Positions 1-8,021 of a stretch of 33,091 nt of DNA are shown here, piece after piece; position 1 is the stretch's first letter, and each line of letters starts with the position of its first letter. Source of the DNA: Pseudomonadota bacterium (lineage in GTDB: Bacteria; Pseudomonadota; Alphaproteobacteria; Rhodobacterales; Rhodobacteraceae); NCBI GenBank assembly GCA_963205075.1, contig CAUJIU010000171.1, positions 1 through 33,091 on the forward strand, in the 5' to 3' direction. A program made the position numbers and the translations under genes. Under the pieces are notes generated by a model that was given only the letters and a program-made list of their open reading frames with translations, searched no databases and was not told the origin of the DNA.

Positions 1-1
1 G

Positions 2-721
2 GACGGGGTCATGCAGACCCAGTGCGAGGCCATCGAGGCCGCGGCACGGGCCTGCGCCAAGTCCATCATGGACGACAAGCTGGTCTTTACCTTCGGCACC
101 GGCCACGGCTCGTTCGCGGCGATGGAAATGTATCCGCGCACCGGCACCGTGACCGGCTTTCGCCCCATCGTCGAAAGCTCGATGATCTCGTTTCACCGGG
201 TTCTGGGCGATGCGGGCGCGCGGCAATACCGCTTCATCCACAGCCAGGAGGGCTATGGCCGCGCGATCTTTGACAGCCACCAGACCGATCCCGGCGACAC
301 CATGCTGATCTTTTCGCATTCCGGGCTGAACGCGGTCACGCTCGACATCGCCCTGGCGGCCAAGGAAAAGGGCATGACGCTGATCGGCGTCACCTCGATT
401 CCGCATTCCTCGTCGACGCCGTCGCGCCATTCCTGCGGCAAGCGGCTGTTCGAGATCGCCGATGTGGTGATCGATACCGGCGTGCCGAGGGGCGATGCGG
501 GCATCGAGATCCCGGGTGTCAGCGGCCGCACCGGGGCCACCTCGACCTCTGTGGCCATCGCCATCGGCCATGCGATCAACTCCACCACCGCCGAGATCGT
601 CGCCGCCGCCGGTCACGACCCCTATCTCATGGTCAGCCCCAACACGACCGAGAAGGAAGCGGCGACCCGCCAGAACGACCGCAACTACGAGGAACTCTGG
701 CGCCGGCTGAGGATGCGCTGA
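2..721 (+). CDS. SIS (sugar isomerase) domain protein, 5'-truncated by the window edge
   Basis: This resembles the single-domain SIS proteins annotated as 'sugar isomerase domain-containing' (UPF0309-like), which bind phosphosugars in the cytoplasm. Visible SIS features are a glycine-rich stretch FGTGHG near residue 29, the phosphosugar-binding FSHSGLNAVT near residue 101, and the strand LIGVTS near residue 124. The first ATG is at 11, but the frame stays open to the window edge (Asp-Gly-Val precede that Met) and there is no ribosome site, so the true start probably lies upstream. The stop is one base before the next gene's ATG, so the two are probably co-transcribed. The substrate is unknown. 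It could be an isomerase, an etherase-like enzyme or only a sugar-phosphate binder; no catalytic residue can be assigned with confidence. Confidence 0.8.
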   Translation, partial: DGVMQTQCEAIEAAARACAKSIMDDKLVFTFGTGHGSFAAMEMYPRTGTVTGFRPIVESSMISFHRVLGDAGARQYRFIHSQEGYGRAIFDSHQTDPGDTMLIFSHSGLNAVTLDIALAAKEKGMTLIGVTSIPHSSSTPSRHSCGKRLFEIADVVIDTGVPRGDAGIEIPGVSGRTGATSTSVAIAIGHAINSTTAEIVAAAGHDPYLMVSPNTTEKEAATRQNDRNYEELWRRLRMR

Positions 722-722
722 G

Positions 723-2171
723 ATGGATCGCGGATTCTTCATCAACGGCGCCTGGGAGATGCCGCAGGGCGTCGACCGGTTCGAGATCCTCAACCCGGCG
801 AATGGCGACCCGGTGGGCTCAACCCTCCTGGCCGACGGGGCGGTGGTCGATCGGGCCGTCCTGGCCGCCGAGGCGGCCTTTCCCGCCTTTGCCGCGCTGC
901 CGGTGCGCGCGCGCGCCGACATGCTGCACAAGGCTGCCGCCCTGATCGAGGCGCAGGCGGACGCGATGGCCCGCCTGTTGACCCGCGAACAGGGCAAGCC
1001 GGTTTCGGACAACCGCAAGGAGATCCTGTTCGGCTGCGAGGTGCTGCGCTACTACGCCGAGGAAGCGGCGCGCAAGGGCGGGACGATCCGCCCGGCCTCG
1101 TCGCCCTCGATCCGCAATCTCGTCACCTATCATCCGGTCGGCGTGACCGCGGCCATCGTGCCGTGGAACTACCCGATCGACCTCTATTGCTGGAAGATCG
1201 GCCCGGCGCTGGCCGCCGGTTGCCCGATCATCGTCAAGTCTCCGCACGAGACGCCGCTTGCCATCGCCATGCTGGTCGATTGCCTGCACGCGGCCGGTTT
1301 CGCGCCGGGCACCATCGCGGATCTGCCGGGTCTGGGTCCGGTGGCGGGCGCGGCGCTGTCCGCGCATCCGCGGATCCGCGCCATTTCGGCCACCGCCTCG
1401 ATCCCGGCCGGGCAGGCGATCATGCGGGCGGCGGCGGGCAACATGAAGCGGCTCTGCCTGGAGCTTGGCGGGCACGCGCCCTACATCGTGCTCGAGGATG
1501 CCGACATCGAGGAGGCGGCGCGCGCCGCCCATCGCCGCGCCTATTCCAACATGGGCCAGATCTGCATCACCGTGAACCGGATCCTGGTGGCCAAGGCGCT
1601 GGCCCCGCGTTTTGCCGAGGCGCTGGCCGCGCTGGCAGAGGCAACCGTGATCGGCGACGGGCAGGACCCCGCCATCGGCTACGGCCCGGTCCAGAACGCC
1701 GGCGTCATCGCCCGGATGGACCGGCACATCGCCGATGCCGTGGCCAAGGGCGGGCGGGTCATCGCCGGGGGCGGTCGCGCGACGGGCAGCGGGTACGATG
1801 CCGGGCTGTTCTACCGGCCGACGGTCATCGCCGATGCGCCGCTCGACAGCCTGCCGATGACCGAGGAAAGCTTCGGCCCCGTGGTGGGCCTGACCACCTT
1901 CGACAGCACCGAGCGGCTGCTTGCCATCGCCAACGGGCTCGACTACGGGCTGGCCGCCTATGTCTGCGGCCAGGACCTCGAGCGGGCCTGGTCGATTGCC
2001 GAGCGGCTCGACTTCGGGGCCGTGGGCGTCAATGTCAACGACACCAGCGAGCTTCAGGCCCCGTTCGGCGGCTGGAAGTTGAGTGGCTTTGGCCGCGAGC
2101 TGGGTCCGGAAGGGCTCGATACCTATCTGCAGCCAAAACACCTCAAGATCCGGCTGCGCCAGGCGGTCTAG
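723..2171 (+). CDS. NAD(P)-dependent aldehyde dehydrogenase family protein
   Basis: This 482-residue protein has the normal length of the ALDH superfamily, which oxidises an aldehyde to the carboxylate in the cytoplasm. The oxyanion Asn is N149 (VPWNYP), the general base is E247 (LELGG) and the nucleophile is C281 (NMGQICITVNR). The C-terminal half carries the usual PFGGWKLSGFGRELG motif. The cofactor-loop motif usually written FTGS is SATAS here, so glycine is replaced by alanine. The ATG overlaps nothing and follows the SIS stop by one base, with a GAGG site about 9 bases upstream. The pairing with the SIS protein suggests oxidation of an aldehyde from a sugar or amino-sugar pathway encoded upstream of the window. 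Substrate cannot be read from sequence; succinate-semialdehyde, glyceraldehyde or betaine-aldehyde types are possible. Confidence 0.92.
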   Translation: MDRGFFINGAWEMPQGVDRFEILNPANGDPVGSTLLADGAVVDRAVLAAEAAFPAFAALPVRARADMLHKAAALIEAQADAMARLLTREQGKPVSDNRKEILFGCEVLRYYAEEAARKGGTIRPASSPSIRNLVTYHPVGVTAAIVPWNYPIDLYCWKIGPALAAGCPIIVKSPHETPLAIAMLVDCLHAAGFAPGTIADLPGLGPVAGAALSAHPRIRAISATASIPAGQAIMRAAAGNMKRLCLELGGHAPYIVLEDADIEEAARAAHRRAYSNMGQICITVNRILVAKALAPRFAEALAALAEATVIGDGQDPAIGYGPVQNAGVIARMDRHIADAVAKGGRVIAGGGRATGSGYDAGLFYRPTVIADAPLDSLPMTEESFGPVVGLTTFDSTERLLAIANGLDYGLAAYVCGQDLERAWSIAERLDFGAVGVNVNDTSELQAPFGGWKLSGFGRELGPEGLDTYLQPKHLKIRLRQAV

Positions 2172-2223
2172 GCGCCCCGGGCCAATGGCCTGGCCGGCGT
2201 GGCCGGTCAGGCGGTTGCCCTCT

Positions 2224-2240
2224 CGGGCCGATGTGGCCCG
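2224..2240. terminator. Possible bidirectional hairpin between convergent genes
   Basis: CGGGCC (2224-2229) and GGCCCG (2235-2240) form a perfect 6-bp stem with a 5-base loop. It sits between the aldehyde dehydrogenase stop and the stop of the opposing ammonia-lyase gene. There is no T-run, so factor-independent termination is uncertain. The stem may instead protect the mRNA 3' ends. Confidence 0.4.
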
Positions 2241-3449
2241 TCAGGCAGACGCGTCCGCCTGACCGTCACCATTCCTCAGAAGTTCCGCAAGGATGGCCGG
2301 GTCGGTCACGCCCTCGGACCCGATCACCAGCACCCGAGATGCGCGGTTCAGGCCCAGCGTCCGGGCCAGTTCCGGCTGGCTTGCCGCCGCGATCAGCGCC
2401 GCCAGACCGGCAACTCCGCTTTCCCCGGCCTCGACCCTCGGGTCGCCCGAAACCGGATTGGCAAGGCGGCGCAGCGTTGGCGCGACCAGCAGGTCGGGGA
2501 TGGCGACAAAGTCGCTGGCCGCCTGCGCGAGGATCTCCCAGGCCAGCCCCGAGGGCACGCCGCAGGACAGGCCCGCCATGACCGTCTCGGTCTCGATCGG
2601 GGTGGTCGCCAACCGTCCGGCCCGGGCGCTGGCCAGCAGGCAGGCGGCGCGGTCGGGCTCGACCACCACGACCCGCGGACCGTTCGGTGCCCAGTGCTGG
2701 TGCAGCGCGGCAGCCGTGGCCGCAGCCAGCCCGCCAACCCCGCATTGAACCAGCACATGGCTGGGCGCGCGGTCCAGACATTGCGTGACCTCGCGCAGCA
2801 TGACGCCATAGCCCGCCATGACATCGCGCGGCGGTTCGGTATATCCGGGCCAGGAAGTGTCGGAAATGACGCTCCAGCCCATCGCCCCGGCCTCGCGGCG
2901 CGCCATCTCGACCGAGGCGTCGTAATCGCCGGCGATGCGCACCACCTCGGCGCCATAGGCGCGCATGGCCGCGGCCCGGCCCTCGCTGACGCCGGCATGG
3001 ATGTAGATCCGGCATGGCGCGCCAAAGCGCTGGCACCCCCAGGCCAGCGACCGGCCGTGATTGCCGTCGGTGGCCGATACCAGGGTGATCCCGGCAACCT
3101 CATCCCGATAGCGGCCGGCGCTGATATCGCCAAGCGAGGCCTGGATGCCTGTCGCCCGGGAAACCTTGTCGCGCAACAGGCGCAGCGCCGCATAGGCCGC
3201 GCCCAGCGCCTTGAAGCTGCCCAGTCCGAAACGCGGCCCCTCGTGCTTGTAATGGATCGCGCCGATGCCGATCCCGGCCGCGAGGCCCGCCAGCTCGTAG
3301 AGCGGTGTCGGCGCATAGCCGGGCCACGACCGGATCTCGTCCGCGGCGCGGTCGAAGTCCCGGGGCGACAGCACCCGCGTCACCGCATCCCCGGCCTGAC
3401 GCGGGCCGGGCGCATGCTGGATCGGGGCGGTTTCATAGACTGACATCAT
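2241..3449 (-). CDS. dpaL: Diaminopropionate ammonia-lyase (PLP-dependent)
   Basis: This 402-residue fold-type II PLP enzyme converts 2,3-diaminopropionate to pyruvate and two ammonia; family members can also act on D-serine and other beta-substituted alanines. The PLP lysine is K80 in GLGSFKALG. The two aspartates that E. coli DpaL (YgeX) uses for the D- and L-isomers are kept: D128 (SATDGNHG) and D197 (ISDTSWPGY). Other family blocks are VQCGVGGLA, VMAGLSCG, GESGVAGL and the C-terminal VIGSEGVTDP. Length matches the roughly 400-residue family. The start is a double ATG with GGAG about 10 bases upstream. It is the last gene of a minus-strand operon, 36 bases after an FAD oxidoreductase gene, in a region that also carries an amino-acid importer. 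Function is assigned from motif conservation, not assay. Confidence 0.9.
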   Translation of the reverse strand: MMSVYETAPIQHAPGPRQAGDAVTRVLSPRDFDRAADEIRSWPGYAPTPLYELAGLAAGIGIGAIHYKHEGPRFGLGSFKALGAAYAALRLLRDKVSRATGIQASLGDISAGRYRDEVAGITLVSATDGNHGRSLAWGCQRFGAPCRIYIHAGVSEGRAAAMRAYGAEVVRIAGDYDASVEMARREAGAMGWSVISDTSWPGYTEPPRDVMAGYGVMLREVTQCLDRAPSHVLVQCGVGGLAAATAAALHQHWAPNGPRVVVVEPDRAACLLASARAGRLATTPIETETVMAGLSCGVPSGLAWEILAQAASDFVAIPDLLVAPTLRRLANPVSGDPRVEAGESGVAGLAALIAAASQPELARTLGLNRASRVLVIGSEGVTDPAILAELLRNGDGQADASA

Positions 3450-3485
3450 GTTCGCATCACTCCTGCGCCTGCCGGGGGAGGCACT

Positions 3486-4769
3486 TCATCGGCTGCGCCG
3501 TTCGGTCCACCAGTCGCGCGATTGCAGCGCCCAGTAAGTCAGCTGCGCCACCCCGAGGCCGACGGGCCCGCCGGCCCAGGCCAGCCCGAAGGGCTCGAAC
3601 TGCCGGTAGCGGTCCGAAAGGCCAAGGATCGCCTCGGCCACCAGACGGCCGCCGATGGCGGTGGTGTTGAGCCCATGGCCGCCAAAGGCGGTGCAATACC
3701 ATGCGCCGGGCTGCAGCTGGCCGATCTGCGGCATCTGGTGGCGCGCATAGGCCATCTGCCCGGACCAGGCGACATCGGTCCGCAGATCGGCCAGTTGCGG
3801 ATAGGTGGCGCGGATCTCGCGGTGCAGTTCACGCGCCAGCGCCTTGGGCGAGGCGGGGCGCGTGGTGATGCGCCCGCCCCACAACAGCCGCCTGCCGCCA
3901 TCGACAACCCGGTAATAGTCGCCCGCCCGCCGCTGGTCGCCGACCGCGTCCGTGGTGGCGATGGCGCCGGCGATCAGCTCGGGGGCCGGTTCGCTCACCA
4001 GCATGTAGGTGGCAATCGGCAACATGGCGCGCCGCAGCCGTGGCACCAGATGGCCGGTATAGCCGCCCGTCGCAAGGACCACGTGGCGGGCCTGCACGCT
4101 GCCGCGCGCGGTGGTGATGGTCCTGGCCGGCGGATCGAGCCGGACGGCGAGCGCGGGCGAGGCCTCGAATATCTGCCCGCCCAGACGCTCGATTTCATCG
4201 GCCAGCGCGCGCAGGTAGTTCAAGGGATGCATGTGAAAGCCGCGCGGATCGCGCAGGGCCTGAAAGTAGCGGTCGCTCCTGAGGCGCGCGCGCAGCTCAT
4301 CGGTCGGCAGAAAGTCCAGCTGGTAGCCATGATCGGCCTGCATCGCGCGGCGGGTCTCCAGCAGGCCCGCGGCGTTGTCGGTGCGGCTGACGCGCAGCAG
4401 CCCCGGGCGCTTGAGCGCGCCGGTGACGCCGAGTTCCGCGATGTTGCGCTCGACCAGGTCGACGCCCTCGATCGACAGTTGATGCAGGCGCCGCGCGGCC
4501 TCCGGCCCGACCCGGCGGGCAATGGCGGCGGCGCCACAGGAATACCCCGGCGAAACCAGCCCGCCATTGCGGCCCGACGCGCCGAACCCGACCCGGTCGG
4601 CATCGAGCACCACCACCGATTGCCCCGCCCGGGCCAGCTCCAGCGCGGCTGTCAGCCCCGCCAGACCGGCGCCGACCACGACCGTGTCGCAGTCCGCGGC
4701 CCCCTCCAGTGCGCGGCGCTGCCGGTTGTCGCCCAGCGTCTGGCTGTAATGGGTTGCTGGATACGCCAT
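3486..4769 (-). CDS. FAD-dependent amine/amino-acid oxidoreductase (OrdL/DadA-like)
   Basis: This 427-residue DAO-fold flavoprotein is of the OrdL/PuuB type (glycine/D-amino-acid oxidase, gamma-glutamylputrescine oxidase). The FAD dinucleotide motif is VVGAGLAGLTAALELA (residues 31-46), followed by an acidic residue at the end of beta-2 (LDAD) and the conserved GFGASGRNGG at 61-70. The C-terminal FGGHGLNTT segment is the usual second flavin contact. A hydrophobic stretch near the C-terminus may associate with the membrane. It would oxidise a C-N bond, releasing ammonia or an amine and a keto acid or aldehyde. It lies 18 bases after the D-cysteine desulfhydrase-like gene, in the same operon as the diaminopropionate ammonia-lyase, so an N-substituted or D-amino acid is a reasonable substrate guess. 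The actual substrate is unknown. Confidence 0.85.
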   Translation of the reverse strand: MAYPATHYSQTLGDNRQRRALEGAADCDTVVVGAGLAGLTAALELARAGQSVVVLDADRVGFGASGRNGGLVSPGYSCGAAAIARRVGPEAARRLHQLSIEGVDLVERNIAELGVTGALKRPGLLRVSRTDNAAGLLETRRAMQADHGYQLDFLPTDELRARLRSDRYFQALRDPRGFHMHPLNYLRALADEIERLGGQIFEASPALAVRLDPPARTITTARGSVQARHVVLATGGYTGHLVPRLRRAMLPIATYMLVSEPAPELIAGAIATTDAVGDQRRAGDYYRVVDGGRRLLWGGRITTRPASPKALARELHREIRATYPQLADLRTDVAWSGQMAYARHQMPQIGQLQPGAWYCTAFGGHGLNTTAIGGRLVAEAILGLSDRYRQFEPFGLAWAGGPVGLGVAQLTYWALQSRDWWTERRSR

Positions 4770-4787
4770 GTCAGGTCCAAACCGATC

Positions 4788-5780
4788 CTAGAATGCGTCG
4801 ATATAGGCAAACAGACCCGGCGCGCCACCGGTATGGACGAAGACCACGGTTTCGTCACGCCGGAAGCGGCCCTCGGCAATCATGCTGATCAGCCCGGCCA
4901 TGGCCTTGCCGGAATAGACCGGGTCCAGCAGGATCGCCTCGAGCCGCGCCACCAGCCGGACCGCCTCGACCATCTCCGGGGTCGGAACGCCGTAGCCGGT
5001 GCGCGCATGGCCGGTTTCCAGCACGAAATCGCCATCGGGCAGCGCGGGAATTCCCAATTTGGCGCAGCAGTCATCGGCAATCCGGCGCACGTCGCGCATG
5101 ACCTGGGGGCCGTCATTGTCGATATCGATGCCGATGCCCCGGACCCCGCTCTGCGTGGCCGAAAGTCCAATGGCCATCCCGGCCTGGGTTCCCCCCGAAC
5201 CGCTGGCCAGCACCAGATGGTCGATCGTGAGGTCGCGCGACCGGGCCTGATCGAGCAGTTCGAGCATGCAGCTCACATAGCCGAGCGCGCCGGTGGCGTT
5301 CGAGCCTCCGGTGGGGATGTGATAGGGCACCTCGCCGCGGTCGCGTGCCGCGTCCATCTCGGCTGCCATCCGCGCGGAGCGGTCCTCGCCGGGCTCGCAG
5401 ACATGGATCCTGGCGTTGAGCAGCCGGTCAATGAAGATGTTGCCGGTCACCTCGTAGTCCTGCGGGCGGCCCGGCACGTTGCGGCTGAGCACCAGCTCGC
5501 ATTTCAGGCCAAGCCGGGCGGCGGCGGCGGCGGTCTGGCGCACGTGGTTGGACTGCAGGCCCCCTTCGGAGAATATGGTGGTGGCACCGAGAGCCTGCGC
5601 CTCGCCCAGGAGGTATTCCAGTTTGCGGGTCTTGTTGCCGCCGAATGCGAGGCCGGTGCAGTCGTCGCGCTTGATGTAGACCTGCGGCCCCTGCAAATGG
5701 GCAGTCAGGGCCTGCAGCGGCTCAAGCGGGGTGGGCAAATGCGCAAGGCGCGCGCGCGGAAACCGCGAAAGCTGCATCAT
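4788..5780 (-). CDS. D-cysteine desulfhydrase / ACC deaminase / L-cysteate sulfo-lyase family PLP enzyme
   Basis: This fold-type II PLP enzyme has 330 residues from the chosen start, the usual family length. The PLP lysine is K50 in LAFGGNKTRKLEYL. QSNHVRQTAAAAA follows, then GGSNATGALGYV, the phosphate-binding ASGSGGTQAGMA, and the C-terminal FVHTGGAPGLFAY typical of this group. The frame is open further upstream to 5936, but only the double ATG at 5780 has a ribosome site (TGAGG, 5 bases away), and homology begins there. Family members eliminate the beta-substituent of D-cysteine, ACC, L-cysteate or similar amino acids to give pyruvate or a keto acid plus ammonia. Sequence alone does not separate these substrates. 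It is first in an operon divergent from a GntR regulator, with a candidate operator at 5843-5857. Confidence 0.88.
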   Translation of the reverse strand: MMQLSRFPRARLAHLPTPLEPLQALTAHLQGPQVYIKRDDCTGLAFGGNKTRKLEYLLGEAQALGATTIFSEGGLQSNHVRQTAAAAARLGLKCELVLSRNVPGRPQDYEVTGNIFIDRLLNARIHVCEPGEDRSARMAAEMDAARDRGEVPYHIPTGGSNATGALGYVSCMLELLDQARSRDLTIDHLVLASGSGGTQAGMAIGLSATQSGVRGIGIDIDNDGPQVMRDVRRIADDCCAKLGIPALPDGDFVLETGHARTGYGVPTPEMVEAVRLVARLEAILLDPVYSGKAMAGLISMIAEGRFRRDETVVFVHTGGAPGLFAYIDAF

Positions 5781-5842
5781 CGGGGCCTCATTCCATGTCG
5801 GTGCCGCGCAGGCGCGGCAGGGGTTTCTTGAATTGGGTGCTG

Positions 5843-5857
5843 AAATGACTATACAAA
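5843..5857 (-). promoter_or_regulatory. Candidate GntR/HutC-type operator with embedded -10 element
   Basis: On the minus strand this reads TTTGTATAGTCATTT. Its core TGTATAGTCA resembles the TGTNTAnACA-type half-palindromes bound by HutC-subfamily GntR regulators. It matches 14 of 15 bases with 7939-7953. TATAGT inside it would serve as a -10 element for the minus-strand catabolic operon, so a bound repressor would block that promoter. It lies in the 136-base divergent gap between the PLP-lyase gene and the gntR gene, so it could also control gntR itself. Confidence 0.6.
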
Positions 5858-5916
5858 CGAAACGCGGCGCCTGACATCGGCACCGCGCCACAGGCAAGGC
5901 AGGCGGCAGAGGCGGA

Positions 5917-6666
5917 ATGCTCAGACCCAGACGCACAGTGATTCAGACCGGCGCGGCGAGCGCGACGCCGCTCTACCAGCAGATCAAGACCCTGGTTCAG
6001 TCCAAGATCACTTCGGGCGACTGGCGGATCGGCGCGCAGCTGCCCACCGAGCACGAGCTGGTGCGGCTTCTGGGTGTTTCGCGCATGACGATCAGCCGGG
6101 CGCTGAACGAACTGACCGCCAGCGGCGTGCTGACCCGCAAGCCCGGTGTCGGCACTTTCGTGGCCGAACGCCCGGTGCATGCGGCCCTCTTCGAGGTCAG
6201 CGACATCGCCGCCGAGATCGCGGCCCGCGGCCGCGTGCATGGCTGCGAGGTGCTGGCGCTGGAGCGGCAGCAAGCCACCGACTTCATTGCCGACAGGTTG
6301 GCGCTGCCGCCGGGCAGCCATGTCTACTACTCCAGGGTGCTGCATTATTCGAGCGGCGACCGGGTGCAACTGGAAGAGCGCTGGATCAATCCGCTGGTGG
6401 CGCCGGACTATGTCCACCAGGATTTCACCAAGATGACCACGCATCACTATCTGGCCACGGTCGCGCCGACCTCCGAGCTTGACCAGTCCGTCCACGCGGT
6501 GCTGCCGCGCAGTGCCGAGATGCCCATCCTCGAAGTCGACGGGGCCACGCCCTGCCTGCTCATCCTCCAGCGGATCTGGTCGGGCAGGGCGATCGTCTCG
6601 ACCAATCGCATGGTCAGCCCCGGCAACCGTCACAGTCTGGGCGGGCATCTGGTGGTTCAACCCTGA
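5917..6666 (+). CDS. GntR-family transcriptional regulator, HutC subfamily (UTRA domain)
   Basis: This 249-residue protein has an N-terminal GntR winged helix at about residues 18-85. Its recognition segment is LLGVSRMTISRALNEL and its wing GVLTRKPGVGTFVAE. A UTRA ligand domain follows from about residue 95 to the end. The UTRA sequence (FEVSDIAAEIAARG, QLEERWINP, APDYVHQDFTK) is very close to histidine-utilisation repressors, yet no hut genes are nearby. The likely ligand is the substrate or a degradation product of the adjoining amino-acid locus. The ATG has GAGG upstream. It is divergent from the PLP-lyase operon and converges with, and overlaps by 10 bases, the aminotransferase gene. Autoregulation through 5843-5857 is inferred from the site position. 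Confidence 0.9.
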   Translation: MLRPRRTVIQTGAASATPLYQQIKTLVQSKITSGDWRIGAQLPTEHELVRLLGVSRMTISRALNELTASGVLTRKPGVGTFVAERPVHAALFEVSDIAAEIAARGRVHGCEVLALERQQATDFIADRLALPPGSHVYYSRVLHYSSGDRVQLEERWINPLVAPDYVHQDFTKMTTHHYLATVAPTSELDQSVHAVLPRSAEMPILEVDGATPCLLILQRIWSGRAIVSTNRMVSPGNRHSLGGHLVVQP

Positions 6667-7856
6667 GCAAACAGGCGGCGCAGCTGGGCCGCGAAACGGG
6701 CGATCTCGTCTTCGGTATTGTAGTAGTGGACCGAGGCGCGCAGCACCCCGTCAATCAGGCCGCGCGGCACCATCGACAGCCGCGAGGATTGGCAGGTCGC
6801 GGTGGTTATGGCGGTGCCTTCCGCGGCCAGGGCGGCTTTGACCGCCTCGGGCTGGTGGCCGGCAATCGAGAAGGTGACAATCCCGCTCTTTTCAATGCCT
6901 TGATCGGTGATTGTAAAGCCCGGAATGCGGGCGATTTCGGACCGCATCAGGCTGGCCAGCTGCTGGATCCGCCGCCAGATCGGCTCGGCCCCCAGCGCCT
7001 GCGCGTAGCGGACCGCCACGCCAAGGCCGATCCGGGCAGCCACATTGGATTCCCAGGATTCGAAGCGCCGGGCGTCGGCGCGCAGCTCGTAGCGGTTATC
7101 GGCCACCCAGGCGGCCGCGTGGAAATCGACCCAGGCGGGCTCGGTGCGCTCGATGGCGTCTTCGCGCACCCACAGGAAGCCGGAGCCGCGCGGGCCGCGC
7201 AGGAACTTGCGCCCGGCCGAGGCGAGGTAGGTGCAGCCGATCTCGTGCACATTGATCGGCATGTGACCGACCGTCTGGCAGGCGTCGAGCAGGTAGGGGA
7301 TGCCGCGCGCCCGGGCAATGTCGCCAATGGCGCTGGCGGGGTTAATCAGGCCATTGCTGGTCGGGGCATGGCTGATTGCGATCAGCTTCACCGTGTCGTC
7401 GGCGATGGCGTCCAGCGCCTCGACGTCGACCTCGCCGCTTGGCAGGGTCGACAGCACTTCGATCTCGACCCCGGTCTGGCGCGCCCGCTGGAGATAGGCC
7501 ACGAAGTTGCTGTCATAGTCGACGCGCGAGGTCAGGATGCGGTCGCCGGGCTTGAAGGGGATGCCGTAGAAGACCACGCCCCAGGCCCGGGTCGAGTTTT
7601 CCAGCAGGGCGATTTCCCTGGGATTGCCGCCGATGTAGTCGGCGATCGCCCGGTAGGTATCCTCGACCTGCGCGTCGGCGCGCGCGGCGGCCTCGTAGCC
7701 GCCGATCCGGGCCTCGAGTTCAAGATGATCGGTCTGGGCCTTCAACACCGGCAGCGGCATCAGGGCGGCCCCGGCGCTGTTGAAGTGCAGTCCGGTCCCG
7801 CAGCCCGGCGTCAGTGCGCGAATGGCTTCGATGTCAAGGTCGGTCGCGTCTCTCAT
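6657..7856 (-). CDS. Class V aminotransferase-fold PLP enzyme (cysteine desulfurase / isopenicillin-N epimerase-like)
   Basis: This fold-type I PLP enzyme has 399 residues from ATG 7856. Counted from an alternative GTG at 7880, the PLP lysine is K225 in ASAGRKFLRGPRG and the ring-binding aspartate is D199 in PYLLDACQ, preceded by SHAPTSNGLINP. I prefer ATG 7856 because GAGAG lies a suitable distance upstream; the GTG has no visible ribosome site. The family includes cysteine desulfurases, isopenicillin-N epimerase-like proteins and C-S lyases such as EgtE. Catalysis could be transamination, racemisation or beta-elimination. No catalytic cysteine loop typical of NifS/IscS could be identified. 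It is divergent from the amino-acid ABC importer, with paired operator-like sequences in the gap, so it probably acts on the imported compound. Confidence 0.85.
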   Translation of the reverse strand: MRDATDLDIEAIRALTPGCGTGLHFNSAGAALMPLPVLKAQTDHLELEARIGGYEAAARADAQVEDTYRAIADYIGGNPREIALLENSTRAWGVVFYGIPFKPGDRILTSRVDYDSNFVAYLQRARQTGVEIEVLSTLPSGEVDVEALDAIADDTVKLIAISHAPTSNGLINPASAIGDIARARGIPYLLDACQTVGHMPINVHEIGCTYLASAGRKFLRGPRGSGFLWVREDAIERTEPAWVDFHAAAWVADNRYELRADARRFESWESNVAARIGLGVAVRYAQALGAEPIWRRIQQLASLMRSEIARIPGFTITDQGIEKSGIVTFSIAGHQPEAVKAALAAEGTAITTATCQSSRLSMVPRGLIDGVLRASVHYYNTEDEIARFAAQLRRLFAQG

Positions 7857-7938
7857 GCAGGGGCTCTCGGTCTGGCTCACGATTCGGGTGGCACCACAGG
7901 GTTGCCTGGTTGGCGATGGTAGAGCAGGGCCAAGTTGC

Positions 7939-7968
7939 TTTGTCTAGTCATTTAGATTGACTGGACAA
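7939..7968. promoter_or_regulatory. Inverted repeat of two GntR-type operator sites between divergent genes
   Basis: TTGTCTAGTCA (7940-7950) and TGACTGGACAA (7958-7968) are inverted 11-base arms with one mismatch, 7 bases apart. The left arm lies within TTTGTCTAGTCATTT (7939-7953), which differs from the site at 5843-5857 at one position of 15. The right arm read in reverse is TGTCCAGTCA, again one mismatch from the left core. TTGACT at 7957-7962 is a possible -35 for the ABC transporter operon, with only a weak -10 near 7980. The spot is right for GntR control of both the aminotransferase gene and the importer operon. Confidence 0.6.
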
Positions 7969-8021
7969 TAATGCCGGACTATCGGTATCGTCAATTGATC
8001 CCGACCCGGTTCCGGGGAGAC

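Noticed and set aside
819-2141. A 440-codon minus-strand open frame inside the aldehyde dehydrogenase gene
   Set aside because: Fully covered by a gene with all catalytic residues; the antisense product shows no family motif.
3522-5831. A 769-codon open frame on the plus strand opposite three minus-strand genes
   Set aside because: It is antisense to three genes with clear catalytic motifs. Its product is Arg/Gln/His/Gly-rich with no recognisable domain, as expected for stop-poor frames in GC-rich DNA.
5781-5936. N-terminal extension of the D-cysteine desulfhydrase-like protein to 5936
   Set aside because: The extension would run into the start of gntR and over the operator. Family homology and the ribosome site both place the start at 5780.
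5917-6666. Histidine-utilisation repressor function for the GntR protein
   Set aside because: The UTRA domain is HutC-like, but no hutH, hutU, hutI or hutG gene is in the window and the operator-like sites flank other catabolic genes.
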